Below, one piece after another: positions 54,231 to 64,000 of a stretch of 64,000 nucleotides of DNA (positions are counted from its first letter, which is position 1; each line of letters opens with the position of its first letter). The position numbers were made by a program, and so were the translations under genes. The stretch is from an uncultured delta proteobacterium (GTDB taxonomy: Bacteria; Myxococcota_A; Polyangia; Polyangiales; Polyangiaceae), in assembly GCA_903892415.1 (NCBI GenBank), contig CAITIQ010000063.1, positions 1 to 64,000 of the forward strand, in the 5' to 3' direction. A model generated the notes under the pieces. It was given only the letters and a program-made list of their open reading frames with translations. It did no database searches and had not been told where the DNA came from.

Positions 54231-55039
54231 TGGGATTGCTTGTCCTCGTTGCGCGGGAGCTTCTTACCATCAGCATCCAGCGTCCCGGGCACTGCGCAGC
54301 AGCGGAACCCGGTTTCATAGAAGACAAAGCCTGGCTCATGGGCGTCATTCGTCCCGCGGCATCCCGTCCAAGGCTTCGCCCAAAATCCCCCCATCAATGC
54401 GCCGGGGAATCGGCGTGACTTCCGTGTGGTGACCCACTCCTCGACGTTGCCCATCATGTCGTAGATGCCAAAGGTCGAGACGCAGGATTCAAAGCGTCCG
54501 CTGGGCGTTCCTTGCCAAAGCCGCTCAGCCTCTTTGCGTGTGTCTTCGTCGTCCACCTTGAACTTGTCCCAGTCCACCGCCATCCACTTTTTGTCGCTGT
54601 TGCAGCGCTTCTTGTCGACCGCCCAACCGTATGCGAGCGGCCGGAACTCCGGGCCTTCACAAGCCAATTCCCACTCTTGTTCGGTGCACATACGTCTATT
54701 GCGCGCCTCACAATACGACTTTGCCGTCTTGTAGGACTTCATCACAAAGGGCTTGGCCCCTCGCTTATTGGGCGCCTCGAACTGGTCCATGCACACGCGA
54801 ATTTCGCTGGTTGCTCCCTCCATCGCGGTCACGCCGTCGAAGTACTTGAAGCAGTGGGTGTCCTTCGTGTCCTTTTGCGGGTCGACGCACAGATGCTGCA
54901 CTTCATCGTAGTGGGTCCCAACGACGAGCCGCATATCGTTGGGGCACGCCGGATCAGGGCCAGGATCCAGGGATTGCGTAGGCGCAGCATCGGCGAGATA
55001 CAGCGAAAGGGCGATAAATGCCGCCAACGGATCGAGCAT
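54227..55039 (-). CDS. Formylglycine-generating-enzyme-like (SUMF1) exported protein
   Basis: 270 residues from the ATG ending at 55039. A short hydrophobic signal (LAAFIALSLYLADAAP) precedes a FGE-sulfatase fold: VCMDQFEAPNKRG, YCEARNRRMCTEQEWELACEGPE, FGIYDMMGNVEEWV, GGFWAKPWTGCRGTND and ETGFRCC. The two active-site Cys of true formylglycine enzymes are not clearly aligned, so a binding or non-catalytic role is likelier. It starts 2 bases after the kinase stop; FGE-like proteins are common partners of bacterial Ser/Thr kinases. Confidence 0.85.
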   Translation of the reverse strand: MLDPLAAFIALSLYLADAAPTQSLDPGPDPACPNDMRLVVGTHYDEVQHLCVDPQKDTKDTHCFKYFDGVTAMEGATSEIRVCMDQFEAPNKRGAKPFVMKSYKTAKSYCEARNRRMCTEQEWELACEGPEFRPLAYGWAVDKKRCNSDKKWMAVDWDKFKVDDEDTRKEAERLWQGTPSGRFESCVSTFGIYDMMGNVEEWVTTRKSRRFPGALMGGFWAKPWTGCRGTNDAHEPGFVFYETGFRCCAVPGTLDADGKKLPRNEDKQSQ

Positions 55040-55041
55040 GC

Positions 55042-56574
55042 TCACGGCGGTGGCGACAGGAAGAAGTAGACGACGCCGAAGCTGACGGCCGCCAAGATGA
55101 GCGCGACGATGATCGAAAGCAACACCGTGCGCAGCCCACTTTGCGGTCGTGGCAGTTGCTGAGGTGGCGGTGGGGCAGGCAAGGGGGGAGGCGGGTAGCC
55201 TGCTGTTGGTAGGAAGTTCGCAGGCACGTCCATTTGCTCGGTAGCCGCAAGGAAGTGACCACTTCCGATGCCAGTCGCCGCAGGAGGTCCGGCGTTGTTC
55301 CCTGCGCCTCTTTGTTCTGCAGCGGCTCGGCCTGCCACAAAGGCCCGCGCCGCCTCGCCATCGTGCATGGCCAACGTTCCGTTGAACGCGTTTCGTGAAG
55401 GCGACATGGGCGAGGCATCCTTTTGCGGCATGAACTTGGTCTGCGCGTTGTCGTCGATCTCCTCGAGTTCTCCGCCGCGGGCTGCCGCAGACAACTCCGG
55501 GAGTCGGGGCGCCGAGAGTTCTCGCGGCTGCACGGTGGGGGCGGCCTTTCTTCGCTGGTCGATCTTCGCCTCGAGGTCCATGAAGGTCACACCACCCTTC
55601 GACAGCTCGCCTGAAAGCGCCTGGCCGAACCATGCCATCTGTTGCGGTGTGTTGCGTTGAACGAACGCAGAGAGGGACGCCTGGTCATCATCACCGAAGC
55701 CACGCTCGTTTCTCCATTGCATCAAAAGCTGGCCGATCTCCCGGGCCGAGTTGAATCGCTCGTCGGGATTCTTGCGCAGACAGCGCTCCACGATTTCGAC
55801 AAATATCGGGCTTGTCCGTCGGATCTCGCGCAGGTCGGGCGGATCTTTGGTGGCTACGGCAACCAGCATCTCGAGGTCGTTCACCCCGGACCACGGACGA
55901 CGATCCGTGAGCAGCTCGAACATCACGACTCCGAGCGCGAACAGGTCCGCCCTCGCATCGATGGTGCCGCCTCGCGCTTGTTCAGGCGCCATGTACGCAG
56001 GCTTGCCCTTCATCATGCCGATGCGGGTGCTCGTTAGCCTCTCTTCCGCCTTGGCGATGCCGAAGTCTGCAATCTTCACCATGCCATCGAAACCGCACAG
56101 AACGTTGCCCGGTGTCAGATCGCGGTGCACGAGTCCCAGCGGGGTGCCGTTCTCGCCACGAAGCTCATGAGCCGCCGTTAGCCCGGCACAGATCTGCGAA
56201 GTTATGTTTGCGACGGTCCGCTCGGCAAAAGGCTCCTTCTTCTCTTTCGACTCCTTCATGAGCCGCGACAGGCTGACGCCCTGAACCAACTCGACCGCCA
56301 AGAACATACCGGAGTCGTCTCGTCCCCACGCTTCAACCTTGACGACGTGAGGACTGGCGATCGTGGAAGTGATCCACGTCTCGTCCAGAAACATGTTCAC
56401 GAACTCCGGCTCTTGTTCAATCGCGGGATTGAGCCGTTTGACCGCGAGAGCTCGTCCACCGAGCCGACCCCCAGCCACACGACAAAGCTGTACGATGCCC
56501 ATCCCGCCCCGCGCAATATCCGCTAGCGGAACGAGTTTGAGTTCTTCCGCCGGAGGCAGGGCGGAGTGCAGCAT
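55042..56574 (-). CDS. Ser/Thr protein kinase, tail-anchored
   Basis: 510 residues. Glycine-rich loop ARGGMGIVQL (21-30), K46, HRDLTPGN (150-157), DFG (170-172), KGKPAYMAPEQ activation segment. Intact and probably active; the catalytic loop has Thr where Lys/Lys is usual, a common bacterial variant. A Pro/Ala/Gly-rich linker (about 370-480) leads to a single C-terminal transmembrane helix (VLLSIIVALILAAVSFGVVYFFL). First gene of a coupled kinase-FGE-like-fmt operon, divergent from lon. Confidence 0.93.
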   Translation of the reverse strand: MLHSALPPAEELKLVPLADIARGGMGIVQLCRVAGGRLGGRALAVKRLNPAIEQEPEFVNMFLDETWITSTIASPHVVKVEAWGRDDSGMFLAVELVQGVSLSRLMKESKEKKEPFAERTVANITSQICAGLTAAHELRGENGTPLGLVHRDLTPGNVLCGFDGMVKIADFGIAKAEERLTSTRIGMMKGKPAYMAPEQARGGTIDARADLFALGVVMFELLTDRRPWSGVNDLEMLVAVATKDPPDLREIRRTSPIFVEIVERCLRKNPDERFNSAREIGQLLMQWRNERGFGDDDQASLSAFVQRNTPQQMAWFGQALSGELSKGGVTFMDLEAKIDQRRKAAPTVQPRELSAPRLPELSAAARGGELEEIDDNAQTKFMPQKDASPMSPSRNAFNGTLAMHDGEAARAFVAGRAAAEQRGAGNNAGPPAATGIGSGHFLAATEQMDVPANFLPTAGYPPPPLPAPPPPQQLPRPQSGLRTVLLSIIVALILAAVSFGVVYFFLSPPP

Positions 56575-56622
56575 GCGCGAATCCTACACGCACACCCCCC
56601 TTCCGGGCGAAACTCCACAACA

Positions 56623-56681
56623 CTTTTCGACGCGAAAAGGATTTGACGGGGACAAAAGGGGGCCTAACGTCCGAATATTCG
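56623..56681 (+). promoter_or_regulatory. Probable lon promoter with two inverted repeats
   Basis: In the 146 bases between the divergent kinase and lon genes: inverted repeat CTTTTCG-ACG-CGAAAAG (56623-56639), TTGACG (56643-56648), a 16-base spacer, TAACGT (56665-56670) and the palindrome CGAATATTCG (56672-56681) near the expected transcription start. The boxes fit a sigma-70 type promoter; the repeats are operator candidates. No CIRCE element is present. Confidence 0.5.
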
Positions 56682-56720
56682 GGTTCGACGCCCACACGGG
56701 TCGCTCCCTCCGAGGAAACC

Positions 56721-59150
<2,430 letters not shown>

Positions 59151-59239
59151 CTCTATTCCAGGACTGTGCGGTTCATGGGTGAGCCGCACAATCCGACTTG
59201 CTTACCCAACCCCAGTCCCGATACCTTCGGAAGTCCTCG

Positions 59240-60382
59240 ATGAGGCCCTGCCCTAGCTGCGGATGGATGCTGCAAGACTCGGATCCGTCTTGCAACATGT
59301 GCGGCAACGCGATGCCTGGCGCTGCCCCAGGGCCTGCTGCGCCCGCGCCACCACCACCACCCGCGGCATTCGCGCCGCCTCCTGTTCCCGGTCCAGCGGC
59401 TGGCGCCTACGCGCAACCAGCGGGAGGTGGGTACCCGGCTCCACCAGGTGGAGGTGGTTTTGGCGGAGCGCCTGGCGCCTTTTCTGCTGGCGGAGCAGGC
59501 GGCGAGATCCCGCTTTCTCCGTGGGCTGCCATGGCGCCGGTTGGGCGGGCGCCGCCTGCAGCGCCAAGCCAGCAACAGGCTGCTCCTCCGCTCCCACAGC
59601 CCCCAATGCCATCGGTAGGTTTGGCGGGACCGCCGGCGGTCGTCGGTTTCGGCGCGCCGCCTGGTATGCCCGGCATGCCAGCCCCAGTGCCCCAAGGGTA
59701 CCCGCAAGCTCCTCCTGGCTTCGCACAACAGCCGCAAGGCTACCCGCAGCAGGGTGGGTATCCCCAAGCTCCGGCTTTTGCTCCGCCGCCGAACGTCTCC
59801 GGTCAGATGCTCTCCCCGCAGCTTCAGGGGCCTCCCCCGATGAGCGGAGGCGGACCTGTCGCTCCGCCTCCAATCGTCGGCTTTGTTGGTGGAGTTGGAC
59901 TCGCTTCGCCAGCACCGCCGATGGTCGCTCAAGGTCCGGGTTTTGGTCCTCCTCCTCCCGTTGCGCCGCCCCCTCCTGTGCCCCCTGCCGCTTTGCAGGA
60001 GGGCCCTGGTGCGCTCTCAGGGCCTGCTCGCGCACCGATGGCGCCCTCCACTGGCTCGGGCATTCTCGTTGGCTTCCTGGTGACCTTTCAGAACGAACCC
60101 AACGGGATCTTCTGGTCGATTCGTTCCGGGCGTACCCAGCTCGGGCGTGCAGGTTCAGACCGTGTCGATATTGGCATCAACGACGCCAGCTCGTCGTCGC
60201 GCCATGCGTCGATCAACGCCGACCCGGCGACCGGGCAGGCCTACGTTCAAGACGACGGCTCGCGGAATGGAACCTTCTTGAACGAACAAAAGCTTGGTTC
60301 TGGCGAGCAGCGGCAGCTGCACGACAACGACCGGCTGCGCTTGGGCAGCACGACACTCGTCGTTAAGCTTCTGGTCTCGTAG
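59240..60382 (+). CDS. Zinc-ribbon / FHA-domain protein
   Basis: 380 residues. An N-terminal zinc ribbon (CPSCGWMLQDSDPSCNMC, residues 4-21), a Pro/Gly/Ala-rich disordered linker of about 250 residues, and a C-terminal FHA domain (TQLGRAGSDRVDIGIND, SSSRHASIN, DGSRNGTFLN). FHA domains bind phosphothreonine, so it is a candidate reader for one of the two Ser/Thr kinases encoded in this window, or part of a post-translational control of type VI secretion, whose tssG lies 3 kb away; both are inference. Located 90 bases after lon. Confidence 0.85.
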   Translation: MRPCPSCGWMLQDSDPSCNMCGNAMPGAAPGPAAPAPPPPPAAFAPPPVPGPAAGAYAQPAGGGYPAPPGGGGFGGAPGAFSAGGAGGEIPLSPWAAMAPVGRAPPAAPSQQQAAPPLPQPPMPSVGLAGPPAVVGFGAPPGMPGMPAPVPQGYPQAPPGFAQQPQGYPQQGGYPQAPAFAPPPNVSGQMLSPQLQGPPPMSGGGPVAPPPIVGFVGGVGLASPAPPMVAQGPGFGPPPPVAPPPPVPPAALQEGPGALSGPARAPMAPSTGSGILVGFLVTFQNEPNGIFWSIRSGRTQLGRAGSDRVDIGINDASSSSRHASINADPATGQAYVQDDGSRNGTFLNEQKLGSGEQRQLHDNDRLRLGSTTLVVKLLVS

Positions 60383-60415
60383 AACGGCGGGGACTGCGCA
60401 AAGTACGTCCGCGGC

Positions 60416-60453
60416 GATGGTTTGGCGCCGCATGAAGCGGCGCCAAAACCATC
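60416..60453. terminator. Long hairpin between convergent FHA and lipoprotein genes
   Basis: GATGGTTTGGCGCCGC and GCGGCGCCAAAACCATC form a 16-bp stem with one extra base and a 5-base loop. It lies between two convergent genes and can act as a bidirectional terminator; no long T run follows. Confidence 0.65.
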
Positions 60454-60459
60454 AGCACG

Positions 60460-61452
60460 TCACGGGCCAGCGCACTTCTTCAGTCCCTCTTGCAGCGAGC
60501 AAACCTTACTCAAACAGTCGTCGTTGCCGATGCACGCCTGCGAGTCCTCGCAGCGCTTTGCGCAGAAGCTACCGCCGCAATCGACGTCGGTCTCAGCACC
60601 ATCCTGAATACCGTTCTCGCAAAACGGCGGAGCGGCTGGAATGATGCATTCGTAATAGTTGATGGGAACGGGACTAGCGTCCTCAAGCTCACCTTCGATT
60701 GGTGGATAGTAGATGAAGAGCCGAACCACTCCGGCCGTTTCCACTCCACCCGAATTGAATTGGAGTTCTGCCTGCGGAGCGATGGCCTGGACACCAGGAC
60801 AGTCGGCGAGCTGAAGCCGATTGAAGTTGAACGAACTCGCCGTGATTCCTTGTGTGGGGCAGGTCACGGAGAGCGTATCGGTGTCCTTGCCGCCGGCGAT
60901 GTTGAACGTTCCACCAACGATGAACTCGTCACCAAGATCGGCTAGGTCGGTCCCCGGCGGTATCGGATCACCTTCGATCGTGATCGAGAAATCGTACTTG
61001 GCTCGGAACTCGATCTCGCCGCATTTGGTGGCGTCGGCGTTGATCATTTTGACCTTGATCGGCGCCAGGTTGTCCGGCGGCGGACTGGCGAGGTCAATTG
61101 GCGGGTCGAACAGTACCTGGCCCCCACCCGTCAGAACGCAAAGGTCCAACTTGTCGCGTGTCAGGAACTGCCCGGCCTGGGTTGTGGGCGTAGCCCCACA
61201 CTTGGTTTCAACGTCGATGAAGAACTCGCGGTAGCAATTCTCCTCATCGCGGATCCAACCGCAGAAGTCGTCGAACTGGGTTGGCGAATCACAACCGCCG
61301 CCAGCGAGAAGAGCGACCGGCAACAGACTGGCTGTTGCGAGTAGCACACGCATCACCAACCGCGTGCTCTGCTGTCCGGTGATCGGCGCAGCCGACCCCT
61401 GTGGAGTCTGCCCTGCGCGGCTTTGAACTGACGACCTCGGTAAGGATTTCAT
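60460..61452 (-). CDS. Lipoprotein with ETDVDCGG-type Cys module
   Basis: 330 residues from the ATG ending at 61452, preceded by GGAGAT; an in-frame ATG at 61353 would give a shorter, more typical signal. Signal and lipobox VLLATASLLPVALLAGGGC. A beta-rich middle (FSITIEGDPIPPGTDLADL) is followed by the C-terminal module CENGIQDGAETDVDCGGSFCAKRC...CIGNDDCLSKVC, a Cys-rich repeat widespread in myxobacterial surface proteins. The coding region starts 18 bases after the upstream lipoprotein gene stop, so the two are co-transcribed. Confidence 0.75.
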   Translation of the reverse strand: MKSLPRSSVQSRAGQTPQGSAAPITGQQSTRLVMRVLLATASLLPVALLAGGGCDSPTQFDDFCGWIRDEENCYREFFIDVETKCGATPTTQAGQFLTRDKLDLCVLTGGGQVLFDPPIDLASPPPDNLAPIKVKMINADATKCGEIEFRAKYDFSITIEGDPIPPGTDLADLGDEFIVGGTFNIAGGKDTDTLSVTCPTQGITASSFNFNRLQLADCPGVQAIAPQAELQFNSGGVETAGVVRLFIYYPPIEGELEDASPVPINYYECIIPAAPPFCENGIQDGAETDVDCGGSFCAKRCEDSQACIGNDDCLSKVCSLQEGLKKCAGP

Positions 61453-61469
61453 CGCAAGATCTCCGAAGC

Positions 61470-62081
61470 TCAAAACTCAGTGTATCCGCCAGAAACAACG
61501 TAAGCGTCGTCAACCCCAGCGTAGGTGAAAGAGCCCCAACACTGCAGCTTGTACTTCACCGCAAAGCGAACGGCGTTTCCCAGATCGGATTTGGGCGCCA
61601 AGAGAGCAAGGTTCCCGCGGCGCAATCCCCACCAGCCGGGCCCGTGTTGAAGCAGCGAGTCATGGAGGTCCTTGGCCGCCGCGAATCGGTCCTTCAAGAC
61701 CGCCAAACGAAGACGTAAAACCTCGGGCTCCTCACCCTCCTCCTGGCTGGTGATTTCGTACCAGTACAGATCTCCGCGCGCCTTGCGAGGTTTGAGGTTT
61801 AGTCCACGGGCCGCAAAGAAGCGCGTCAGATCTTCTTGATCAAGGTCGGCCAGAGCCATCCTCGTGTCGATGCCTTCGCAGCTCTTCTTCGAGAACTTGA
61901 AGTGGGTTAGGGAAACTGAAGGCTCCTGTGCCCCCTCGGGCGTGAGCAGGTAGTCATCCAACTCGACGTCGGACACGTCTGGGTAATCGATCCCAGAAGT
62001 GAGCCCTGGCTGACACCCTACCGAGAGTAGGAGACCAACCAACGCGGCGCCTCGCGCACGAAAATCCCAAACACCGGACAT
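61470..62081 (-). CDS. Lipoprotein of unknown function
   Basis: 203 residues with signal and lipobox ALVGLLLSVGC. Mature protein mixed alpha/beta; the segment FAAAKDLHDSLLQHGPGWWGLRRGNLALLAPKSDL and the ending VSGGYTEF have no recognised family. First gene of a pair with the Cys-module lipoprotein. Divergent from the next lipoprotein gene across about 130 bases. Confidence 0.7.
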   Translation of the reverse strand: MSGVWDFRARGAALVGLLLSVGCQPGLTSGIDYPDVSDVELDDYLLTPEGAQEPSVSLTHFKFSKKSCEGIDTRMALADLDQEDLTRFFAARGLNLKPRKARGDLYWYEITSQEEGEEPEVLRLRLAVLKDRFAAAKDLHDSLLQHGPGWWGLRRGNLALLAPKSDLGNAVRFAVKYKLQCWGSFTYAGVDDAYVVSGGYTEF

Positions 62082-62212
62082 GGTGCTGACGATATTTCAT
62101 TGCACCCCCCTGGGGCAAACTCCGCGTGACGTCTGCCTTCCGAAGGCACGGCGAGGCCCGGGTGCACGCAGCCAACTTGGCTTTGCCCCTTGCAGTCGCA
62201 TATCGTAGGAGT

Positions 62213-62845
62213 GTGGTTACCCATCGACTATGCGCGCTCGCGTCCCTGAGCCTTGCACTCGCCGCGTGCGGCGGCGCCCCGACTGCCCCGAAGGAAGACG
62301 AGGTCTTCTATCTGCACGGGGGTGGTGTCATCGACAAGAACCGCAGTTACGAAGTCTACTTTCCGAAAATGGACGAGGAAAAGAGCGTCACGGTGCCTCG
62401 TCTCGTTGGCGTCGGCGTGCTTGATGGGGACGTGCGGCTCGCCCGGCCCATCGATTGGTCGATTCGCGATGCAGACTACACCGCCGAAAAGCGCTTCATT
62501 TCGTATCAGTCGCCTCGACAGTTCATCTTCTCGATTCTCGAACGTGTCGACCCTCCGACGGATCCCTGGTCCGAAGTCGAGAAACGCTACGAGAGTGAAA
62601 CTCGCGACCTGCTTGGGAAGTTCCTCGCCTCACGGCACCCCATCGGCACGGCGAACTCACAGGGCCGCTCGTACATCGTGGAGTCCACCGTCAAGTCGAA
62701 ACCGGAGAATCTCAAGTCCTACGCGACCGAGATCCTTGTCCGTTCTGACAAACGCGTCTTGCTGGTACAAGTCGTTCATCGCGGCGACATCGAGACGATC
62801 GGTGATGAAGTAAACGCGGCGATCTCCAGCATGATCGTCTACTGA
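62213..62845 (+). CDS. Lipoprotein of unknown function
   Basis: About 210 residues. The GTG at 62213 gives a compact lipoprotein signal (CALASLSLALAAC). Mature part: beta strands and helices with VEKRYESETRDLLGKFLA and YIVESTVKSKPENL; no known motif. The 95-bp tandem repeat starts immediately after its stop. The start is uncertain; upstream in-frame ATG 62126 would give a long basic leader. Confidence 0.68.
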   Translation: MVTHRLCALASLSLALAACGGAPTAPKEDEVFYLHGGGVIDKNRSYEVYFPKMDEEKSVTVPRLVGVGVLDGDVRLARPIDWSIRDADYTAEKRFISYQSPRQFIFSILERVDPPTDPWSEVEKRYESETRDLLGKFLASRHPIGTANSQGRSYIVESTVKSKPENLKSYATEILVRSDKRVLLVQVVHRGDIETIGDEVNAAISSMIVY

Positions 62846-62846
62846 G

Positions 62847-63404
62847 TTCCACCGAAGGTGGATGCAGCAGACAAATGACTCGTTCCTTCTGGGAGAAGGA
62901 CGGCCGAAGGCCCCGCATGTCCTTCGACTTGGTACGAGTCATTCCGCCGAAGGCGGATGCAGCAAACAGAATGACTCGGGCCCTCTGGGAGAAGGACGGC
63001 CGAAGGCCCCGCATGTCCTTCGACCTGGTACGAGTCATTCCGCCGAAGGTGGATGCAGCAGACAAATGACTCGTTCCTTCTGGGAGAAGGACGGCCGAAG
63101 GCCCCGCATGGTACGAGTCATTCCACCGAAGGTGGATGCAGCAGACAAATGACTCGTTCCTTCTGGGAGAAGGACGGCCGAAGGCCCGCATGTCCTTCTA
63201 CCTGGTACGAGTCATTCCACCGAAGGTGGATGCAGCAGACAAATGACTCGTTCCTTCTGGGAGAAGGACGGCCGAAGGCCCCGCATGTCCTTCGACCTGG
63301 TACGAGTCATTCCACCGAAGGTGGATGCAGCAGACAAATGACTCGTTCCTTCTGGGAGAAGGACGGCCGAAGGCCCCGCATGTCCTTCAACCTGGTACGA
63401 GTCA
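62847..63404. repeat. Six tandem copies of a 95-bp structured repeat
   Basis: Units begin with TTCC at 62847, 62942, 63038, 63121, 63215 and 63310 (lengths 95, 96, 83, 94, 95, 95). Each unit contains, in order: hairpin A (CCACC-GAA-GGTGG), a linker ATGCAGCAGACA, arm AATGACTCGT, then AAGGAC, hairpin B (GGCC-GAA-GGCC), GTCCTT, and closing arm ACGAGTCATT, which is the exact reverse complement of the first arm. Unit 2 has CCGCC-GAA-GGCGG, a paired change, and unit 3 has CCGCC-GAA-GGTGG with a G-T pair. Unit 3 lacks 12 bases, unit 4 lacks one. It fills 561 bases between convergent genes; no gene is supported within it, and a seventh diverged copy is at 31713. Confidence 0.95.
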
Positions 63405-63406
63405 TT

Positions 63407-64000
63407 TCAGCCGAGCGCTTCCACTTCCTCAAACGGGTTCGGCGGTGGTTCCGCACGCTCGATCTCTTCGTCGTTCTCGGGCTCCGGCTTCGGATCGTCG
63501 AGAGGCACAGTCAACACGAACGGCTTCTTGGGTCCGCCCAACCAAGCGGTTCGCTTGAGCGTCGATGCCCGAGGTGATCCGAGCTGGTAGCGCGGTGCGG
63601 CATCCGGCTTAACGTGTAGTTCAAGCAGGACGTCGTAGATGCCACGAGTAAAGACGGCGCAGATGCCACGCAGGAGGGGGCGCTTGTGGCCTCCCGGAAG
63701 GAACGCGAGGTAGTCGTCGTAACCAAGTGGACCGAGAACAATCTTGTAGCGGCTCGACGCATCAAACACGTACCGCCCGATTGTCAGTGATTGACCCAAG
63801 TTAGCGTTCGCCTCGCCAAGCCTGTTTCGATACGGCTTCTCGATTGGGGTCCACGCGCCCACGAATTGCTCGATCTTCACACCCATATTCCCGAACATCT
63901 CGTGCAGCGCCATGTTGAGGCCGCGAGCGCTGCGTGCGCGCCAAGCCAAGAGTGGGGCGTAGCGGAGAAAAAGGAACTTGTGGATCGGCGGACTGTGCGG
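63407..64000 (-). CDS. tssG: Type VI secretion baseplate protein TssG, 5'-truncated
   Basis: C-terminal part of a TssG/ImpH/VasB-family protein, component of the type VI baseplate wedge with TssE, TssF and TssK. The frame stays open to the window edge (IHKFLFLRYAPLLAWRARSARG), so the start lies beyond it; 197 codons are visible. Conserved segments: RSARGLNMALHEMFG, IGRYVFDASSRYKIVLGPLGYDDYLAFLPGGHKR, and the C-terminal LGSPRASTLKRTAWLGG. An unusual acidic/proline-rich tail (DDPKPEPENDEEIERAEPPPN) follows. The rest of the type VI locus should lie to the right. The stop is 3 bases from the repeat array. Confidence 0.85.
   Translation of the reverse strand, partial: PHSPPIHKFLFLRYAPLLAWRARSARGLNMALHEMFGNMGVKIEQFVGAWTPIEKPYRNRLGEANANLGQSLTIGRYVFDASSRYKIVLGPLGYDDYLAFLPGGHKRPLLRGICAVFTRGIYDVLLELHVKPDAAPRYQLGSPRASTLKRTAWLGGPKKPFVLTVPLDDPKPEPENDEEIERAEPPPNPFEEVEALG

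Noticed and set aside
62847..63404. CRISPR array
   Set aside because: The whole 95-bp unit is conserved, with no unique spacers; no cas genes are present.
62847..63404. Integron attC-site array
   Set aside because: No RYYYAAC/GTTRRRY core sites or gene cassettes between copies, and no integrase.
62862..63577. Repetitive proteins (MTRSFWEKDG, QQTNDSFLLGEG) encoded by open frames through the 95-bp array
   Set aside because: The same DNA reads openly in several frames because unit lengths are near multiples of three; unit-length changes (83, 94, 96) break each frame and paired changes follow hairpins, not codons.

Overview
The window is a 64 kb piece of a bacterial chromosome, most likely from the Myxococcota (delta-proteobacterial predatory or soil lineage; family not resolved). 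Evidence: a DUF2330 protein with a MYXO-CTERM-like tail (Cys, membrane helix, Arg cluster), the Cys-rich CGDG...CDDGN repeat and the ETDVDCGG motif common in myxobacterial surface lipoproteins, two Ser/Thr kinases with a C-terminal membrane anchor, an FHA protein, many lipoproteins of unknown function, and proteins whose only relatives I recall are myxobacterial. Base composition is moderately high GC, about 60% by eye, with normal gene density. I see no prophage, IS element, plasmid function or CRISPR array.

Layout. 1-3.5 kb: 3' part of rpoC with its terminator. 3.5-12.2 kb: Cys-rich lipoprotein, TetR regulator, membrane pyrophosphatase (hppA), degenerate HD-GYP/receiver/DUF4388 protein, DUF2330 protein. 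12.2-19.8 kb: panB, a BatA-like/DUF58 von Willebrand pair, a divergent membrane protein/PHP pair, and a minus-strand operon of a FlhG/MinD-like ATPase fused to a J-like domain and a RodZ-type HTH (19867-21525), a LysM protein and a Ser/Thr kinase. 21.6-27 kb: DUF1015 and rhodanese genes; a minus-strand rimK-crotonase-glycosyltransferase operon; an acyl-CoA dehydrogenase. 27.1 kb: tRNA-Ala(GGC) with a terminator. 27.3-35 kb: myxobacterial hypotheticals, a pair of small Cys-patterned exported proteins, a DsbD-type thiol reductase, a DUF4912 protein. 35-41.3 kb: ribF, then prs-rplY-pth-rpsF-rpsR-rplI, interrupted between prs and rplY by an inverted lipoprotein gene. 41.3-53.3 kb: SGNH hydrolase pair, lipoproteins, SDR, esterase, crotonase, a tandem aldehyde dehydrogenase pair whose second member is frameshifted, an HExxH protein and a PEGA protein. 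53.3-60.4 kb: minus-strand operon kinase-FGE-like protein-fmt, divergent from lon, then a zinc-ribbon/FHA protein. 60.4-64 kb: three lipoproteins, a six-copy array of a structured 95-bp repeat, and the 3' part of tssG (type VI secretion baseplate) running off the window.

The most unusual signals are (1) the 95-bp repeat family: six tandem copies at 62847-63404 and one diverged copy 31 kb away at 31713-31811, with paired changes that preserve hairpins; (2) the FlhG/MinD-J-HTH fusion in which the signature Lys, the Walker B Asp and the J-domain HPD motif are all substituted; (3) the HD-GYP protein with a 27-proline linker, a degraded metal site and Glu in place of the receiver phospho-Asp; (4) the frameshifted catalytically dead aldehyde dehydrogenase partner. 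Most other genes are housekeeping or signalling genes of ordinary type.
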